Below, piece after piece: positions 1 to 8,585 of a stretch of 64,000 nt of DNA. This stretch comes from Streptomyces filipinensis (GTDB taxonomy: Bacteria; Actinomycetota; Actinomycetes; Streptomycetales; Streptomycetaceae), in NCBI RefSeq assembly GCF_014649495.1, contig NZ_BMTD01000003.1, positions 310,001 to 374,000 of the forward strand, written 5' to 3'. Each line of letters begins with the position of its first letter. Within the stretch, counting starts at the first letter, position 1. A program made the translations under genes and the position numbers. Below the pieces are notes generated by a model. It ran no database searches. It was not told the DNA's origin and was given only the letters and a program-made list of their open reading frames with translations.

Positions 1-880
1 CGTTCACGGCCGCGCCGACGAGGACGGCGAAGGCCGCCACCCCGATCCACAGCAGGACGGCGACGGAGGCGGCGAGTGAGCCGTAGATGGTGGCGCCCTC
101 GATGGTGTGCACGAGGTAGATCCGCAGCAGGAAGCTGCCGAGGACCCACATGGCGAGGGCGACGAGGGCGCCGGGGACGTCCTCGATCCACGGGGAGCGC
201 ACCGGCACGGAGACGTGGTACAGGGTCGTCAGGAAGACGACGCACAGGACGATGACGACCGGCCAGTACAGGACCTGTACGACCGTCTCCGACCAAGGCA
301 CCACCCGCACCACGGCGTCCGGGCCCGCCACCATCAGCGGCAGTGCCACCGAGCCGATCAGCAGCGCCACGATGAACAGCAGGAACGACATCATCCGGGT
401 CTTGACGATGCCCCGGACGCCGTCGAGGCCGTACATCACGGTGATGGTGTCGATGAAGACGTTCACCGCGCGGGAGCCGGACCACAGGGCGAAGACGAAG
501 CCGATGGAGATGACGTCGGGCCGCCCCCGCATCACGTCGTGCAGGATCGGCTGGGTGATCTCCTTCACGCCCTTGTCGGACAGGACCGTCCGCGAGGCGT
601 CGAGGATGTTGTTCTCCAGGCTGCGGATGGTGTGGGCGCCGGTCCAGGTGTCGACGTAGGCGAGCAGCCCGATGAGGCAGAGCAGCAGCGGGGGCACGGA
701 CAGCAGCGTGAAGAACGCCGCCTCGGCCGCCAGGCCCAGGATGCGGTACTCCATACAGGAGTTGACGGTGTCCTTGAGCAGCAGCCAGGCGGTCCTGCGC
801 TTGGAGACGTTCCGGTAGAGGGCTCTGGCCCGGTGGAGGCGACCGGCGGGCCGCTCGGGGGGTTCACTGGCTGGCTGCAC
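1..880 (-). CDS. YihY/virulence factor BrkB family membrane protein (3' part cut by window edge)
   Basis: About 293 codons read leftward from a GTG at 880 and run off the window, so the C-terminus is missing. The protein opens with a charged cytoplasmic stretch, then alternating hydrophobic segments and the family-like run SRAVNVFIDTITVMYG, typical of YihY/BrkB (formerly called ribonuclease BN) integral membrane proteins. Their biochemical role is not settled; nuclease activity is no longer accepted. The gene is divergent from the acyl-CoA dehydrogenase across about 150 bp, which must hold both promoters. No strong ribosome binding site precedes the GTG, so the start is tentative. The assignment rests on overall sequence character. 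Confidence 0.75.
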   Translation of the reverse strand, partial: MQPASEPPERPAGRLHRARALYRNVSKRRTAWLLLKDTVNSCMEYRILGLAAEAAFFTLLSVPPLLLCLIGLLAYVDTWTGAHTIRSLENNILDASRTVLSDKGVKEITQPILHDVMRGRPDVISIGFVFALWSGSRAVNVFIDTITVMYGLDGVRGIVKTRMMSFLLFIVALLIGSVALPLMVAGPDAVVRVVPWSETVVQVLYWPVVIVLCVVFLTTLYHVSVPVRSPWIEDVPGALVALAMWVLGSFLLRIYLVHTIEGATIYGSLAASVAVLLWIGVAAFAVLVGAAVN

Positions 881-1034
881 GACCCAAAGGTATCCGCAGC
901 GGCGGACCGCCCTCACCTTCCGGGGCAGGTGATCGACCGGTTCCCGGCCGGGTGGCCCCTTCCTGCGCGCCGGGCGGTGCCGCTGTGCCACTCTGGACGC
1001 CATCACCGCCGCCGTCCCGGGTAGGTTCGCAAGC

Positions 1035-2672
1035 ATGGCAGGCACCTCCACCCACACCGTGACGAACCAGCCGCCTCCGCTGGTCGGCTACGACCTCTTC
1101 ACCGCCGACCGGGCCCTCGTGGCGGCCGTCGAGCGGTACACCGGGCCGGACGTGCTCGACGAGGTGCGCGCCGAGCTGTCCGCGCTGGGCCGCGCCGCGG
1201 GCTCGGCCCAGGTGCAGGAGTGGGGGGCGCAGGCGAACGAGCACCCGCCCCGGCTGCGCACCCACGACCGGTACGGCCACCGGATCGACGAGGTCGACTT
1301 CCACCCGGCCTGGCACCGGCTGCTCGGCAAGGGCGTCTCGGCGGGTCTGACCGGCGCCTGGACCCGGCCGTCGGGGCATGTCCGCCGGGCCGCCGGGTTC
1401 CTGCTCTGGACGCAGGCGGAGGCGGGCAACTGCTGTCCGCTGTCGATGACGCACGCGGCCGTGCCCGTGCTGCGCACCGATCTGGTGCTCGCCACCGAGT
1501 GGGAGCCGCGGCTGACGTCCACGATCTACGACCGGGAGCTGCGGCCCGCCGCGCGGAAGTCCGGCGCGCTCTTCGGCATGGCCATGACGGAGAAGCAGGG
1601 CGGCAGCGACGTCCGCGCGAACACCACCGAGGCCCGGCCGCTCGCCGAGGCCGGCGCGTACGCGCTGACCGGGCACAAGTGGTTCTGCTCGGCGCCCATG
1701 TCGGACGCGTTCCTCGTGCTCGCCCAGGCCCCGGAGGGTCTCACCTGCTTCCTGGTTCCGCGCGTCCTGCCGGACGGCACCCGCAACGTCTTCCTCCTCC
1801 AGCGGCTGAAGGACAAGCTGGGCAACCGCTCCAACGCCTCCGCCGAGGTGGAGTTCGCCGGCACCTGGGCCCGCCGGGTCGGCGAGGAGGGACGCGGGGT
1901 GCGGACGATCATCGAGATGGTCGCGGCGACCCGGCTGGACTGCGCGCTGGGCTCGGCCGGGCTGATGCGGCAGGCGGTGGCGCAGGCGGTCCACCACTGC
2001 GCCCACCGGGAGGCCTTCGGCGGCCGGCTGCTCGACAAGCCGCTGATGCGCAACGTCCTCGCCGACCTCGCGCTGGAGTCCGAGGCCGCGACCGCGCTCA
2101 CCCTGCGGCTCGCGGCCGCGTACGACGACGGCGGTGACCAGGAACGGGCCTTCCTGCGGCTGGCGGTGCCGGCCGCCAAGTACTGGATCACCAAGCGCTG
2201 TGCGCCCGTTGCGGTCGAGGCCGCGGAGTGCCTGGGCGGAAACGGTTACGTCGAGGAGTCGGGCCTGCCCCGGCTGGTACGGGAGTCGCCGCTGAACTCC
2301 GTCTGGGAGGGCGCCGGAAACGTCCAGGCGCTGGACGTGCTCCGCGCGCTGCAGCGGGAGCCGGGCGCGCTGGACGCCTGCCTGACCGAGATAGGCCGGG
2401 CGCACGGCGCCGACCACCGCCTCGACCGCGCGGTGAAGGACCTCTTCACCGAACTCGCCGACCTGAGCGACATCGAGGGCCGGGCCCGCCGCCTGGTGGA
2501 ACGCCTCGCGCTGGTCCTCCAGGGCTCCCTGCTGGCCCGCTTCGCCCCGCCGGAGGTGGCGGACGCCTTCTGCGCCTCGCGGCTGGGCGGTGACCGCGGC
2601 GCGTCGTTCGGTACCCTGCCGACGAGCCTGGACCTCGAAGCTGTTGTGGAACGGGCCCGCCCGGTTTCCTGA
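1035..2672 (+). CDS. AidB-like acyl-CoA dehydrogenase
   Basis: 545 aa, close to the length of E. coli AidB (about 540). MTEKQGGSDVRANTTEA (from residue 184) matches the FAD/substrate-loop signature of the AidB branch of acyl-CoA dehydrogenases, and WEGAGNVQALDVLR (from residue 424) carries the conserved WEG(S/A)GN catalytic-region motif of that branch. Family knowledge: these are flavoproteins related to isovaleryl-CoA dehydrogenase; AidB itself is part of the adaptive response to alkylation and binds DNA through a C-terminal basic region. No AlkA, AlkB or Ada gene is nearby, so a DNA-protection role is not supported by context and a plain acyl-CoA dehydrogenase is equally possible. Monocistronic as far as can be seen. 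ATG start; the ribosome binding site is weak. Confidence 0.85.
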   Translation: MAGTSTHTVTNQPPPLVGYDLFTADRALVAAVERYTGPDVLDEVRAELSALGRAAGSAQVQEWGAQANEHPPRLRTHDRYGHRIDEVDFHPAWHRLLGKGVSAGLTGAWTRPSGHVRRAAGFLLWTQAEAGNCCPLSMTHAAVPVLRTDLVLATEWEPRLTSTIYDRELRPAARKSGALFGMAMTEKQGGSDVRANTTEARPLAEAGAYALTGHKWFCSAPMSDAFLVLAQAPEGLTCFLVPRVLPDGTRNVFLLQRLKDKLGNRSNASAEVEFAGTWARRVGEEGRGVRTIIEMVAATRLDCALGSAGLMRQAVAQAVHHCAHREAFGGRLLDKPLMRNVLADLALESEAATALTLRLAAAYDDGGDQERAFLRLAVPAAKYWITKRCAPVAVEAAECLGGNGYVEESGLPRLVRESPLNSVWEGAGNVQALDVLRALQREPGALDACLTEIGRAHGADHRLDRAVKDLFTELADLSDIEGRARRLVERLALVLQGSLLARFAPPEVADAFCASRLGGDRGASFGTLPTSLDLEAVVERARPVS

Positions 2673-2992
2673 CCACGGGCCGCGCCGTCCTCTGCCGAGG
2701 ACCGTCGGCACACCGCATCCGCGCGGTCGGCCGAACCCCGGCAGGGGTGATGCTGCGCCGACACGGCACCACCCCCACCACCTGGGCCACAAGGAGCCCG
2801 CGGTCGCGACAAGTCTCGGCCACTCTTTGGCCGTCCACCAGGGTTGCAGGGGGTTGCAACTTGCGGGGGCACGTGCGCGGAGTGTGTGCCTCCGGCCTGC
2901 TCGGAGCGGCAGTATGAGAGGCACAGCCGGGCCGGAAACCGCCGCCCGGACCGCTTGACAACTTTGTTCGACGCCCTTCCGGGAGGACCTCC
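2673..2992. other. Intergenic region upstream of the GAF regulator
   Basis: 320 bp without a convincing gene; the frames that stay open here are low-complexity Arg/Pro products. It contains an inverted repeat at 2843-2860, a TTGACA hexamer at 2955-2960 without a recognisable -10 box at the right distance, and a GGGAGG ribosome binding site at 2981-2986 serving the next gene. Confidence 0.5.
2843..2860. promoter_or_regulatory. Inverted repeat GTTGCA-N6-TGCAAC (candidate operator)
   Basis: Perfect 6-bp arms with a 6-bp spacer, about 130 bp upstream of the GAF regulator start. TTGCA also recurs directly in the element. Position suggests autoregulation or control by another factor; no family can be named from the sequence. 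Confidence 0.35.
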
Positions 2993-4294
2993 GTGGTGAA
3001 CCCGCCGATGAACGTGGCGCGCCTGGCCGCCGTGGACGCGCCACAGGCGGCGCGGCTGCTGAGCGAGGTACGTGACGCCACTCTTTCCGGTCAACGTGCG
3101 AGGATCGCACCCCGGCCGGTGATCGAACAGTCCTGGGGCCGCATGCTGCGCAGCGGTGTCGATCCCGACCGCGACTTCAGATCCGGGCTCCTGTCCTCCG
3201 ACGAAGTGCGGCGCCGGCGCGAGGAGTCACCGCTCAGGCATGTCCTGCCGGTGCTCCGTGAGGGTCTGCTTTCGGTCGCCGACGTCGCCCAGCACATCAT
3301 GGTCGTCGCGGACGCGGACGGGCGTGTGCTGTGGCGGGAGGGGGCCCCGCCGGTGCTGCGCAAGGCGGACGGCCTCGGCTTCGAACTGGGCGCGGACTGG
3401 CGGGAAGACGTCGTCGGTACCAACGGGGTGGGCACTCCGGCGGTCGTACGACGGCCCGTCCAGGTCTTCGCCGCCGAGCACTTCGTCCGCTCGCACAGCT
3501 CGTGGACCTGTACGGGCGCGCCGATCACCGACCCCAGGGACGGCCGGCTGATCGGTGTGGTGGACGTCAGCGGCCCGCTGGAGACCATGCATCCGGCGAC
3601 CCTCGCCTGGGTGGACTCGGTGGCCAAGCTGGCCGAGGCGCGGCTGCGGGAGCTGCATCTGTACGCGCTGGAGCGGCTGCGGTCGGTGGCCGCCCCGGTG
3701 CTGGCCCGGCTGGACGGGCGGGCGCTGGCGGTGGACCGGGACGGCTGGACGGCCGCGGTGTCGGGGATGCCGTACGTGCGGCGTGTCGCGCTGCCCAAGT
3801 CGCTGGCGCCGGGCCGCAGGTGGCTGCCGTCGCTGGGTCCGTGCGCGGTGGAGCCGCTGGCCGGGGGCTGGTTGCTGCGGGTGACCGAGGAACCGCTCGG
3901 CACCACCACGCGGATCGCGCTGGACCTGGCCAGGCCGGGCCGCCCCACCCTGACGGTCTCCGGATCCGCGGGGTCCTGGTCGCGTGAACTCAGCCCTCGG
4001 CACGCCGAGTTGCTGTATCTGCTCACGGCCCACCGCTCCGGGCGCGGCGCGGCGGAGCTGGCCGGGGATCTGTTCGGGGATCCCTCACGCACGGTGACGG
4101 TACGGGCTGAGATGTCCCGGATCCGGCGGTATTCCGGGGAACTTCTCCAGCACCGGCCGTATCGTTTTCGCGACGACGCGGAGATCGAGGTACTGCTCCC
4201 GGACGACCCCCGTGACCTGCTGCCTTCCTCGACGGCACCGGCGATCACGCGGAGCCGGGCGGTTTCGCGGGGCGGCGGTCCCGCGGCTCGATGA
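2993..4294 (+). CDS. GAF domain transcriptional regulator with C-terminal winged-helix-like region
   Basis: 433 aa from a GTG preceded by GGGAGG with good spacing. Residues about 40-230 resemble the sensory N-terminal half of AcoR/DhaR-type activators, including PRPVIEQSWGRMLRSGVDP near the start and the GAF signature VGTNGVGTPAV around residue 140. The central sigma-54 AAA+ domain of AcoR is absent, as expected in an organism without sigma-54. Residues about 335-400 read ELLYLL...AELAGDLFGD...TVRAEMSRIRR...RPYRF, a pattern like the winged helix of OmpR-type effector domains, so DNA binding is inferred. The ligand is unknown. The gene stands alone, with a candidate operator upstream at 2843-2860. 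Confidence 0.75.
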   Translation: MVNPPMNVARLAAVDAPQAARLLSEVRDATLSGQRARIAPRPVIEQSWGRMLRSGVDPDRDFRSGLLSSDEVRRRREESPLRHVLPVLREGLLSVADVAQHIMVVADADGRVLWREGAPPVLRKADGLGFELGADWREDVVGTNGVGTPAVVRRPVQVFAAEHFVRSHSSWTCTGAPITDPRDGRLIGVVDVSGPLETMHPATLAWVDSVAKLAEARLRELHLYALERLRSVAAPVLARLDGRALAVDRDGWTAAVSGMPYVRRVALPKSLAPGRRWLPSLGPCAVEPLAGGWLLRVTEEPLGTTTRIALDLARPGRPTLTVSGSAGSWSRELSPRHAELLYLLTAHRSGRGAAELAGDLFGDPSRTVTVRAEMSRIRRYSGELLQHRPYRFRDDAEIEVLLPDDPRDLLPSSTAPAITRSRAVSRGGGPAAR

Positions 4295-4469
4295 GCGTGT
4301 CTTCCGCCCATGTGCGGGGTCTTCGCCCTGCGCGGGCCGTTACTGCCGTAGCATCCCTTACGGGCCTCCCCGGCTGCTTCTTGCGTCAACGTACGGATCA
4401 TCAGGCGCAGTTGGCCGTCATCGGCCGGCGCGTCCCGGCGGCGACGGGGGCCCTGGGAGAGGGGACGAG

Positions 4470-5804
4470 ATGAAGCATCGCGGCAGACATCGCCGGCGTA
4501 GACGGGGCGCCGCCCTGCGCGCGGTCCTGACCGGGACCGCGCTGGCGCTCACCGGGGCCGCCACCCTGATCAGCGTGTCCCAGGCGGACGTCACCGACAG
4601 CCCCGGCACGCTCAAGCCGCTCTCCTCCCCGGCGCAGACCGGCCCGCTCCGGCTCCAGGAGCGGTTGGTCCCCGCCCGTACGCTGAACCGGCTGTCGGCC
4701 GCGATGGGCCGGCCGGTCGGGGCGGACACCGTCCTCGCGAGCGCCGACCACGGGATGCGCGAGTCCGCCGACTGCTCCTCCGCCGACCGCGCGTCCCTGC
4801 CGGTCGCCCCGGCCGCCACGCGCGCCTACTGCTGGGATCCGGCCGACGCCGCCGGCACGGCCTGGCGACCGGCGTCGGTGACCACGCCCGGGGACACGGA
4901 CGACGACGGCGTCCGGGGCACCCACCGGGCCCTCCTCGCCGGCTGGACCCACAGCACCGCCACCGGCCGCGCCGACGAACGGGGCCTGGCCAGGGTCGCC
5001 TTCGTGAACGCCGACGACCCGGCCCGCCTCGCCTACCGCTGGGTGCTGCTGGTGGTGCCGGTCGACGGCGGCCGTGACTACCGGGGTCTGGCCTCCGGGA
5101 TATCCGGGATGGCCTGGTACCGGGACAAGCTGCTGGTCACCGCGAGGAGTGGCGGCGCCGACGCGCTGTACGTCTACGACCTCGACCGGATCCAGCGCAC
5201 CAGCGTCGACGGGCCCGCGATCGGCCGGGTGCCTGGCGGCTGGTCCGCCGACGGCTACCGGTATGTGATGCCCGCGGTCGGCTCGTACCGCTTCGCCGCG
5301 GGCCGCTGCTCACCCTTGGGCCCGCCCTGTCCCGGCGCGCTCGCCCTCGACCGGGGCACGGCGCCCGACAGCCTGGTCGCCGCGGAGTGGACCGCGCCGG
5401 ACGGCGACCGCAACGCGCGGCTGTGGCGGTACGCGTTCAGCACGGATCCCGCGCGCGGCGGACTGCTCGCCACGGATAGCGCGGGCCGGGTGAAGGCGGT
5501 GGAGGCGTACCGGACCGGGGCGGCCGGAATCCGGGGCGTGCTGTCGTACCGGCGGCCCGGGGCGGCACAGCCGTCCTGGTATGTGGGACATCTGCCCGGT
5601 TCACGGGACGGGCACGGCGGGCTGTGGCGGCAGGACTCCGCGGGGGCGAAGGCCCCGCACTGCGGCGCGGACGCCTCGCACCGCTGCTGGGCGCAGTCGG
5701 CGGGGTCGCTGTCCTACGGGCAGGAGACGGGCGAGGTGTGGTCCCTGTCGGACCGGATGCTCTTCGCCGTGCCCCTCGCGGAGCTGGACCGGTCGCTGGG
5801 GTGA
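4470..5804 (+). CDS. Secreted protein of unknown function
   Basis: 444 aa from the ATG at 4470, chosen because GGGAGAGGGG lies just upstream and because the protein then begins with a clear export signal: MKHRGRHRRRRRG followed by a hydrophobic stretch ending near SVSQA. The reading frame stays open further upstream, but that part is Arg-rich non-coding-like sequence. The mature region has many Trp and Tyr residues and several Cys (RCSPLGPPCPG, APHCGAD, HRCWAQS), consistent with an extracellular disulfide-stabilised fold, possibly beta-propeller-like (repeating phrases such as GGLWRQD and ARLWRYAF). No catalytic motif is recognised. It lies between a regulator and a GNAT enzyme, with no operon evidence. 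Confidence 0.75.
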   Translation: MKHRGRHRRRRRGAALRAVLTGTALALTGAATLISVSQADVTDSPGTLKPLSSPAQTGPLRLQERLVPARTLNRLSAAMGRPVGADTVLASADHGMRESADCSSADRASLPVAPAATRAYCWDPADAAGTAWRPASVTTPGDTDDDGVRGTHRALLAGWTHSTATGRADERGLARVAFVNADDPARLAYRWVLLVVPVDGGRDYRGLASGISGMAWYRDKLLVTARSGGADALYVYDLDRIQRTSVDGPAIGRVPGGWSADGYRYVMPAVGSYRFAAGRCSPLGPPCPGALALDRGTAPDSLVAAEWTAPDGDRNARLWRYAFSTDPARGGLLATDSAGRVKAVEAYRTGAAGIRGVLSYRRPGAAQPSWYVGHLPGSRDGHGGLWRQDSAGAKAPHCGADASHRCWAQSAGSLSYGQETGEVWSLSDRMLFAVPLAELDRSLG

Positions 5805-5953
5805 CCGGCCGTCGGCGGGGTGGCCGGGCGGTACGCGGGTGACGGCTCGCCGCAGGTGGCGACCGGGGGAAGGCGTCCGCTCCGGAGAGACGGCCGCCGC
5901 GGCGTGACGGGGGCGATCGACAGACCGGGCGGCGGGATGATTCCCTGGCCCGC

Positions 5954-6526
5954 ATGAGCAGCGTCCCTGTCACCACCTGGTCCCTGGAGCAGACCTCGCC
6001 GGCCGATCTCCTGCCGGCCGCCGCACCCGAGGGCGAGGTGCGGGTGGTCCGCGCCGAGGTCCCCTCGCCCGAGTTCAGCCGCTTCCTGTACGCCTCGGTC
6101 GGCGGTGACATCCGCTGGACCGACCGGCTGGGCTGGACGTACGCCCGGTGGCAGGAACACCTGGAGCGGCCGGGCGTGGAGACCTGGGTGGCCTACGACC
6201 GGGGCACCCCGGCCGGCTATGTGGAGCTGGACCCGCAGGACGAGGGCGTGGTCGAGATCGTCTACTTCGGTCTGGTCCCGGCCTTCCGGGGCCGGCGCAT
6301 CGGCGGGCATCTGCTGTCGTGCGGTGCGGCCCGCGCCTGGGACCTGGCCGAGCGGTGGCCCGGCCGGACGCCGACCAAGCGGGTGTGGCTGCACACCTGC
6401 AGCAAGGACGGCGAGTTCGCCATGGACAACTACCAGCGGCGCGGCTTCAAGCTGTTCGACACCAAGGTCGAGCTGGAGCCGGAGGTGGCGGCGCCCGGGC
6501 CGTGGCCCGGGGCGCATCCCGCCTGA
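5954..6526 (+). CDS. GNAT family N-acetyltransferase
   Basis: 190 aa. The acetyl-CoA-binding motif A (Q/R-x-x-G-x-G/A type) is visible as FRGRRIGGHLL from residue 111, preceded by the beta-4 strand VEIVYFGLVP and followed by the late motif DNYQRRGFKLF, which is typical of GNAT enzymes. GNAT proteins transfer the acetyl group of acetyl-CoA to amines; the substrate here cannot be read from sequence. Monocistronic: a secreted-protein gene lies upstream and a perfect 13-bp inverted repeat that could serve as terminator lies 65 bp downstream (6591-6623). Confidence 0.85.
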   Translation: MSSVPVTTWSLEQTSPADLLPAAAPEGEVRVVRAEVPSPEFSRFLYASVGGDIRWTDRLGWTYARWQEHLERPGVETWVAYDRGTPAGYVELDPQDEGVVEIVYFGLVPAFRGRRIGGHLLSCGAARAWDLAERWPGRTPTKRVWLHTCSKDGEFAMDNYQRRGFKLFDTKVELEPEVAAPGPWPGAHPA

Positions 6527-6590
6527 CGACACGCCCGTTAGCCCGTCCGGCCCACCGGGACAAGGCCTCCGACGGCACATGTGAGCGATG

Positions 6591-6623
6591 ACACCCTTGT
6601 CCCACATTCCGGGACAAGGGTGT
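6591..6623 (+). terminator. Perfect 13-bp inverted repeat (terminator or operator)
   Basis: ACACCCTTGTCCC, 7-nt loop, GGGACAAGGGTGT. It lies after the GNAT gene and before the sulfur operon leader. No T-run follows, as is common for Streptomyces terminators. An operator role for the sulfur operon cannot be excluded. A shorter inverted repeat, CTGGAC-TGT-GTCCAG, follows at 6641-6655. Confidence 0.5.
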
Positions 6624-6677
6624 CCGCATTTTGGATAAAGCTGGACTGTGTCCAGATCGCCGTGACACGCTTCCGTC

Positions 6678-6761
6678 ATGCCTGGAACTGGAATTGCCTT
6701 GGTGAGTCGGCGGCACGTCGACCTCGGCCGCATGTCCAGCGCCATCTGTCCGGCGAGCTGA
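6678..6761 (+). CDS. Putative cysteine-responsive leader peptide of the sulfur operon
   Basis: 27 codons ending in TGA. The C-terminal two thirds contain SRRHVDLGRMSSAIC, the pattern of short Streptomyces ORFs annotated as putative leader peptides upstream of cysteine and sulfur genes. A single Cys codon (TGT, the rarer Cys codon in this GC-rich DNA) sits near the end at position 24. No ribosome binding site precedes the ATG, which suggests a leaderless transcript. A GC hairpin lies 53 nt downstream (6814-6835), before sulfite reductase. Inference: ribosome stalling at Cys when charged tRNA-Cys is scarce would alter folding downstream. Too short for standard gene callers. Confidence 0.75.
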   Translation: MPGTGIALVSRRHVDLGRMSSAICPAS

Positions 6762-6813
6762 CCGCCCCAGCACCGCCGCGAACCCCCGTACCTGATTCTC
6801 CTTGCGCAATGCC

Positions 6814-6835
6814 GCGCACGCCTGCCCGCGTGCGC
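6814..6835 (+). promoter_or_regulatory. Attenuator-like hairpin between leader peptide and sulfite reductase
   Basis: Perfect 8-bp stem GCGCACGC / GCGTGCGC with a 6-nt loop, followed by CTTCTGTG. It sits between the leader peptide stop and the sulfite reductase start, the place expected for an attenuator. No alternative antiterminator pairing was worked out. Confidence 0.5.
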
Positions 6836-6887
6836 GCTTCTGTGCAGGTCAGAGCTGATTCCCATCGGTCCCGAAGGACGTAGAACC

Positions 6888-8585
6888 ATGGCCGCCACTC
6901 CGTCGAACCCCGCCGCCTCCGCGCCCCGCCGCAAGGTGAGCCGTCACCGTGGTGAGGGTCAGTGGGCGGTGGGTCACTTCACCCCGCTGAACGGCAACGA
7001 GCAGGTCAAGAAGGACGACGACGGTCTCAATGTGCGGACACGCATTGAGACGATCTACTCCAAGCGCGGGTTCGACTCGATCGACCCCAGCGACCTGCGC
7101 GGGCGGATGCGCTGGTGGGGGCTGTACACCCAGCGCAAGCCCGGGATCGACGGCGGCAAGACCGCGGTGCTGGAGCCGGAGGAGCTGGACGACCGCTACT
7201 TCATGCTCCGGGTCCGGATCGACGGCGGGGCGCTCACCACGCGGCAGCTGCGGGTGATCGGCGAGATCTCCCAGGAGTTCGCGCGCGGCACCGCGGACAT
7301 CACCGACCGGCAGAACGTGCAGTACCACTGGATCCGGATCGAGGACGTGCCCGAGATCTGGGACCGGCTGGAGGGCGTCGGCCTGTCCACCGTCACCGCC
7401 TGCGGTGACACCCCGCGTGTGATGATCGGCTCTCCGGTGGCGGGCATCGCCGAGGACGAGATCATCGACGGCACTCCGGCGCTGGAGGAGATGAAGCGCC
7501 GCGTCCTGAACAACAAGGCGTACTCGAACCTCCCCCGCAAGTTCAAGACGGCCATCTCGGGTTCGCCGGTGCTGGACGTCGTGCACGAGATCAACGACGT
7601 GGCGTTCGTCGGCGTCCGGCACCCCGAGCACGGCCCCGGCTTCGACGTGTGGGTCGGCGGCGGACTGTCCACCAACCCCAAGCTCGGTGTGCGGCTGGGC
7701 GCCTGGGTGCCGATCGACGAGGTCCCGGACGTCTACGAGGGCGTCATCTCGATCTTCCGTGACTACGGCTACCGCCGGCTGCGCAACCGCGCCCGGCTGA
7801 AGTTCCTCGTCGCCGACTGGGGCCCGGAGAAGTTCCGTCAGGTGCTGGAGGACGAGTACCTCAAGCGCACGCTGGTCGACGGGCCCGCCCCCGAGCAGCC
7901 GGTCCAGCGGTGGCGCGACCACATCGGTGTGCACCGGCAGAAGGACGGCCGTTTCTACGTCGGTTTCGCGCCGCGTGTCGGCCGGGTCGACGGCGCCACC
8001 CTGACGAAGATCGCCGACCTCGCCGAGGCGCACGGCTCGGGCCGGGTCCGTACCACCGTCGAGCAGAAGATGATCGTCCTCGACGTCGAGCAGGACCAGG
8101 TCGACTCGCTGGTCGAGGGCCTGGAGGCGCTGGACCTCACCGCCCGGCCGTCCACCTTCCGGCGCGGCACCATGGCCTGCACCGGCATCGAGTTCTGCAA
8201 GCTCGCCATCGTCGAGACCAAGCAGCGCGGCTCGACGCTGATCGACGAGCTGGAGCGCCGCCTGCCGGACTTCGACGAACCGCTCACCATCAACCTCAAC
8301 GGCTGCCCGAACGCCTGCGCCCGTATCCAGGTCGCGGACATCGGTCTCAAGGGCCAGCTGGTCCTGAACGACCAGGGCGCACAGGTCGAGGGCTACCAGG
8401 TGCACCTCGGCGGCGCGCTGGGCCTGGAGCCGGGCTTCGGCCGCAAGGTGCGCGGCCTGAAGGTCACCGCGGAGGAGCTGCCCGACTACATCGAGCGGGT
8501 GCTGAAGCGGTTCCAGGCCGAGCGCGAGGACGGCGAGCGGTTCGCCGTCTGGGCGTCCCGCGCTTCCGAGGAGGCGCTGTCGTGA
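6888..8585 (+). CDS. sir: Nitrite/sulfite reductase (siroheme and [4Fe-4S] hemoprotein)
   Basis: 565 aa, the size of ferredoxin-type sulfite reductases. The cofactor cysteines are intact: C431 and C437 (CTGIEFC) and C473 and C477 (GCPNAC) bind the 4Fe-4S cluster coupled to siroheme. Two ferredoxin-like half domains and two siroheme half domains are consistent with the length. The enzyme reduces sulfite to sulfide with six electrons in the cytoplasm. The assignment to sulfite rather than nitrite rests on context: cysH, cysC, cysD, cysN and a siroheme chelatase follow on the same strand. GAAGGA precedes the ATG. A leader peptide and hairpin upstream suggest attenuation control. The stop codon overlaps the next start. 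Confidence 0.93.
   Translation: MAATPSNPAASAPRRKVSRHRGEGQWAVGHFTPLNGNEQVKKDDDGLNVRTRIETIYSKRGFDSIDPSDLRGRMRWWGLYTQRKPGIDGGKTAVLEPEELDDRYFMLRVRIDGGALTTRQLRVIGEISQEFARGTADITDRQNVQYHWIRIEDVPEIWDRLEGVGLSTVTACGDTPRVMIGSPVAGIAEDEIIDGTPALEEMKRRVLNNKAYSNLPRKFKTAISGSPVLDVVHEINDVAFVGVRHPEHGPGFDVWVGGGLSTNPKLGVRLGAWVPIDEVPDVYEGVISIFRDYGYRRLRNRARLKFLVADWGPEKFRQVLEDEYLKRTLVDGPAPEQPVQRWRDHIGVHRQKDGRFYVGFAPRVGRVDGATLTKIADLAEAHGSGRVRTTVEQKMIVLDVEQDQVDSLVEGLEALDLTARPSTFRRGTMACTGIEFCKLAIVETKQRGSTLIDELERRLPDFDEPLTINLNGCPNACARIQVADIGLKGQLVLNDQGAQVEGYQVHLGGALGLEPGFGRKVRGLKVTAEELPDYIERVLKRFQAEREDGERFAVWASRASEEALS

Noticed and set aside
2955..2960. TTGACA as a -35 box for the GAF regulator
   Set aside because: No matching -10 box at 16-19 bp; recorded only as a hexamer.
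864..3110. 748-aa open frame on the minus strand opposite the acyl-CoA dehydrogenase
   Set aside because: Arg/Gly/Val/Ala composition without domain signals; it mirrors the strongly GC-biased coding strand opposite, which carries clear AidB motifs.
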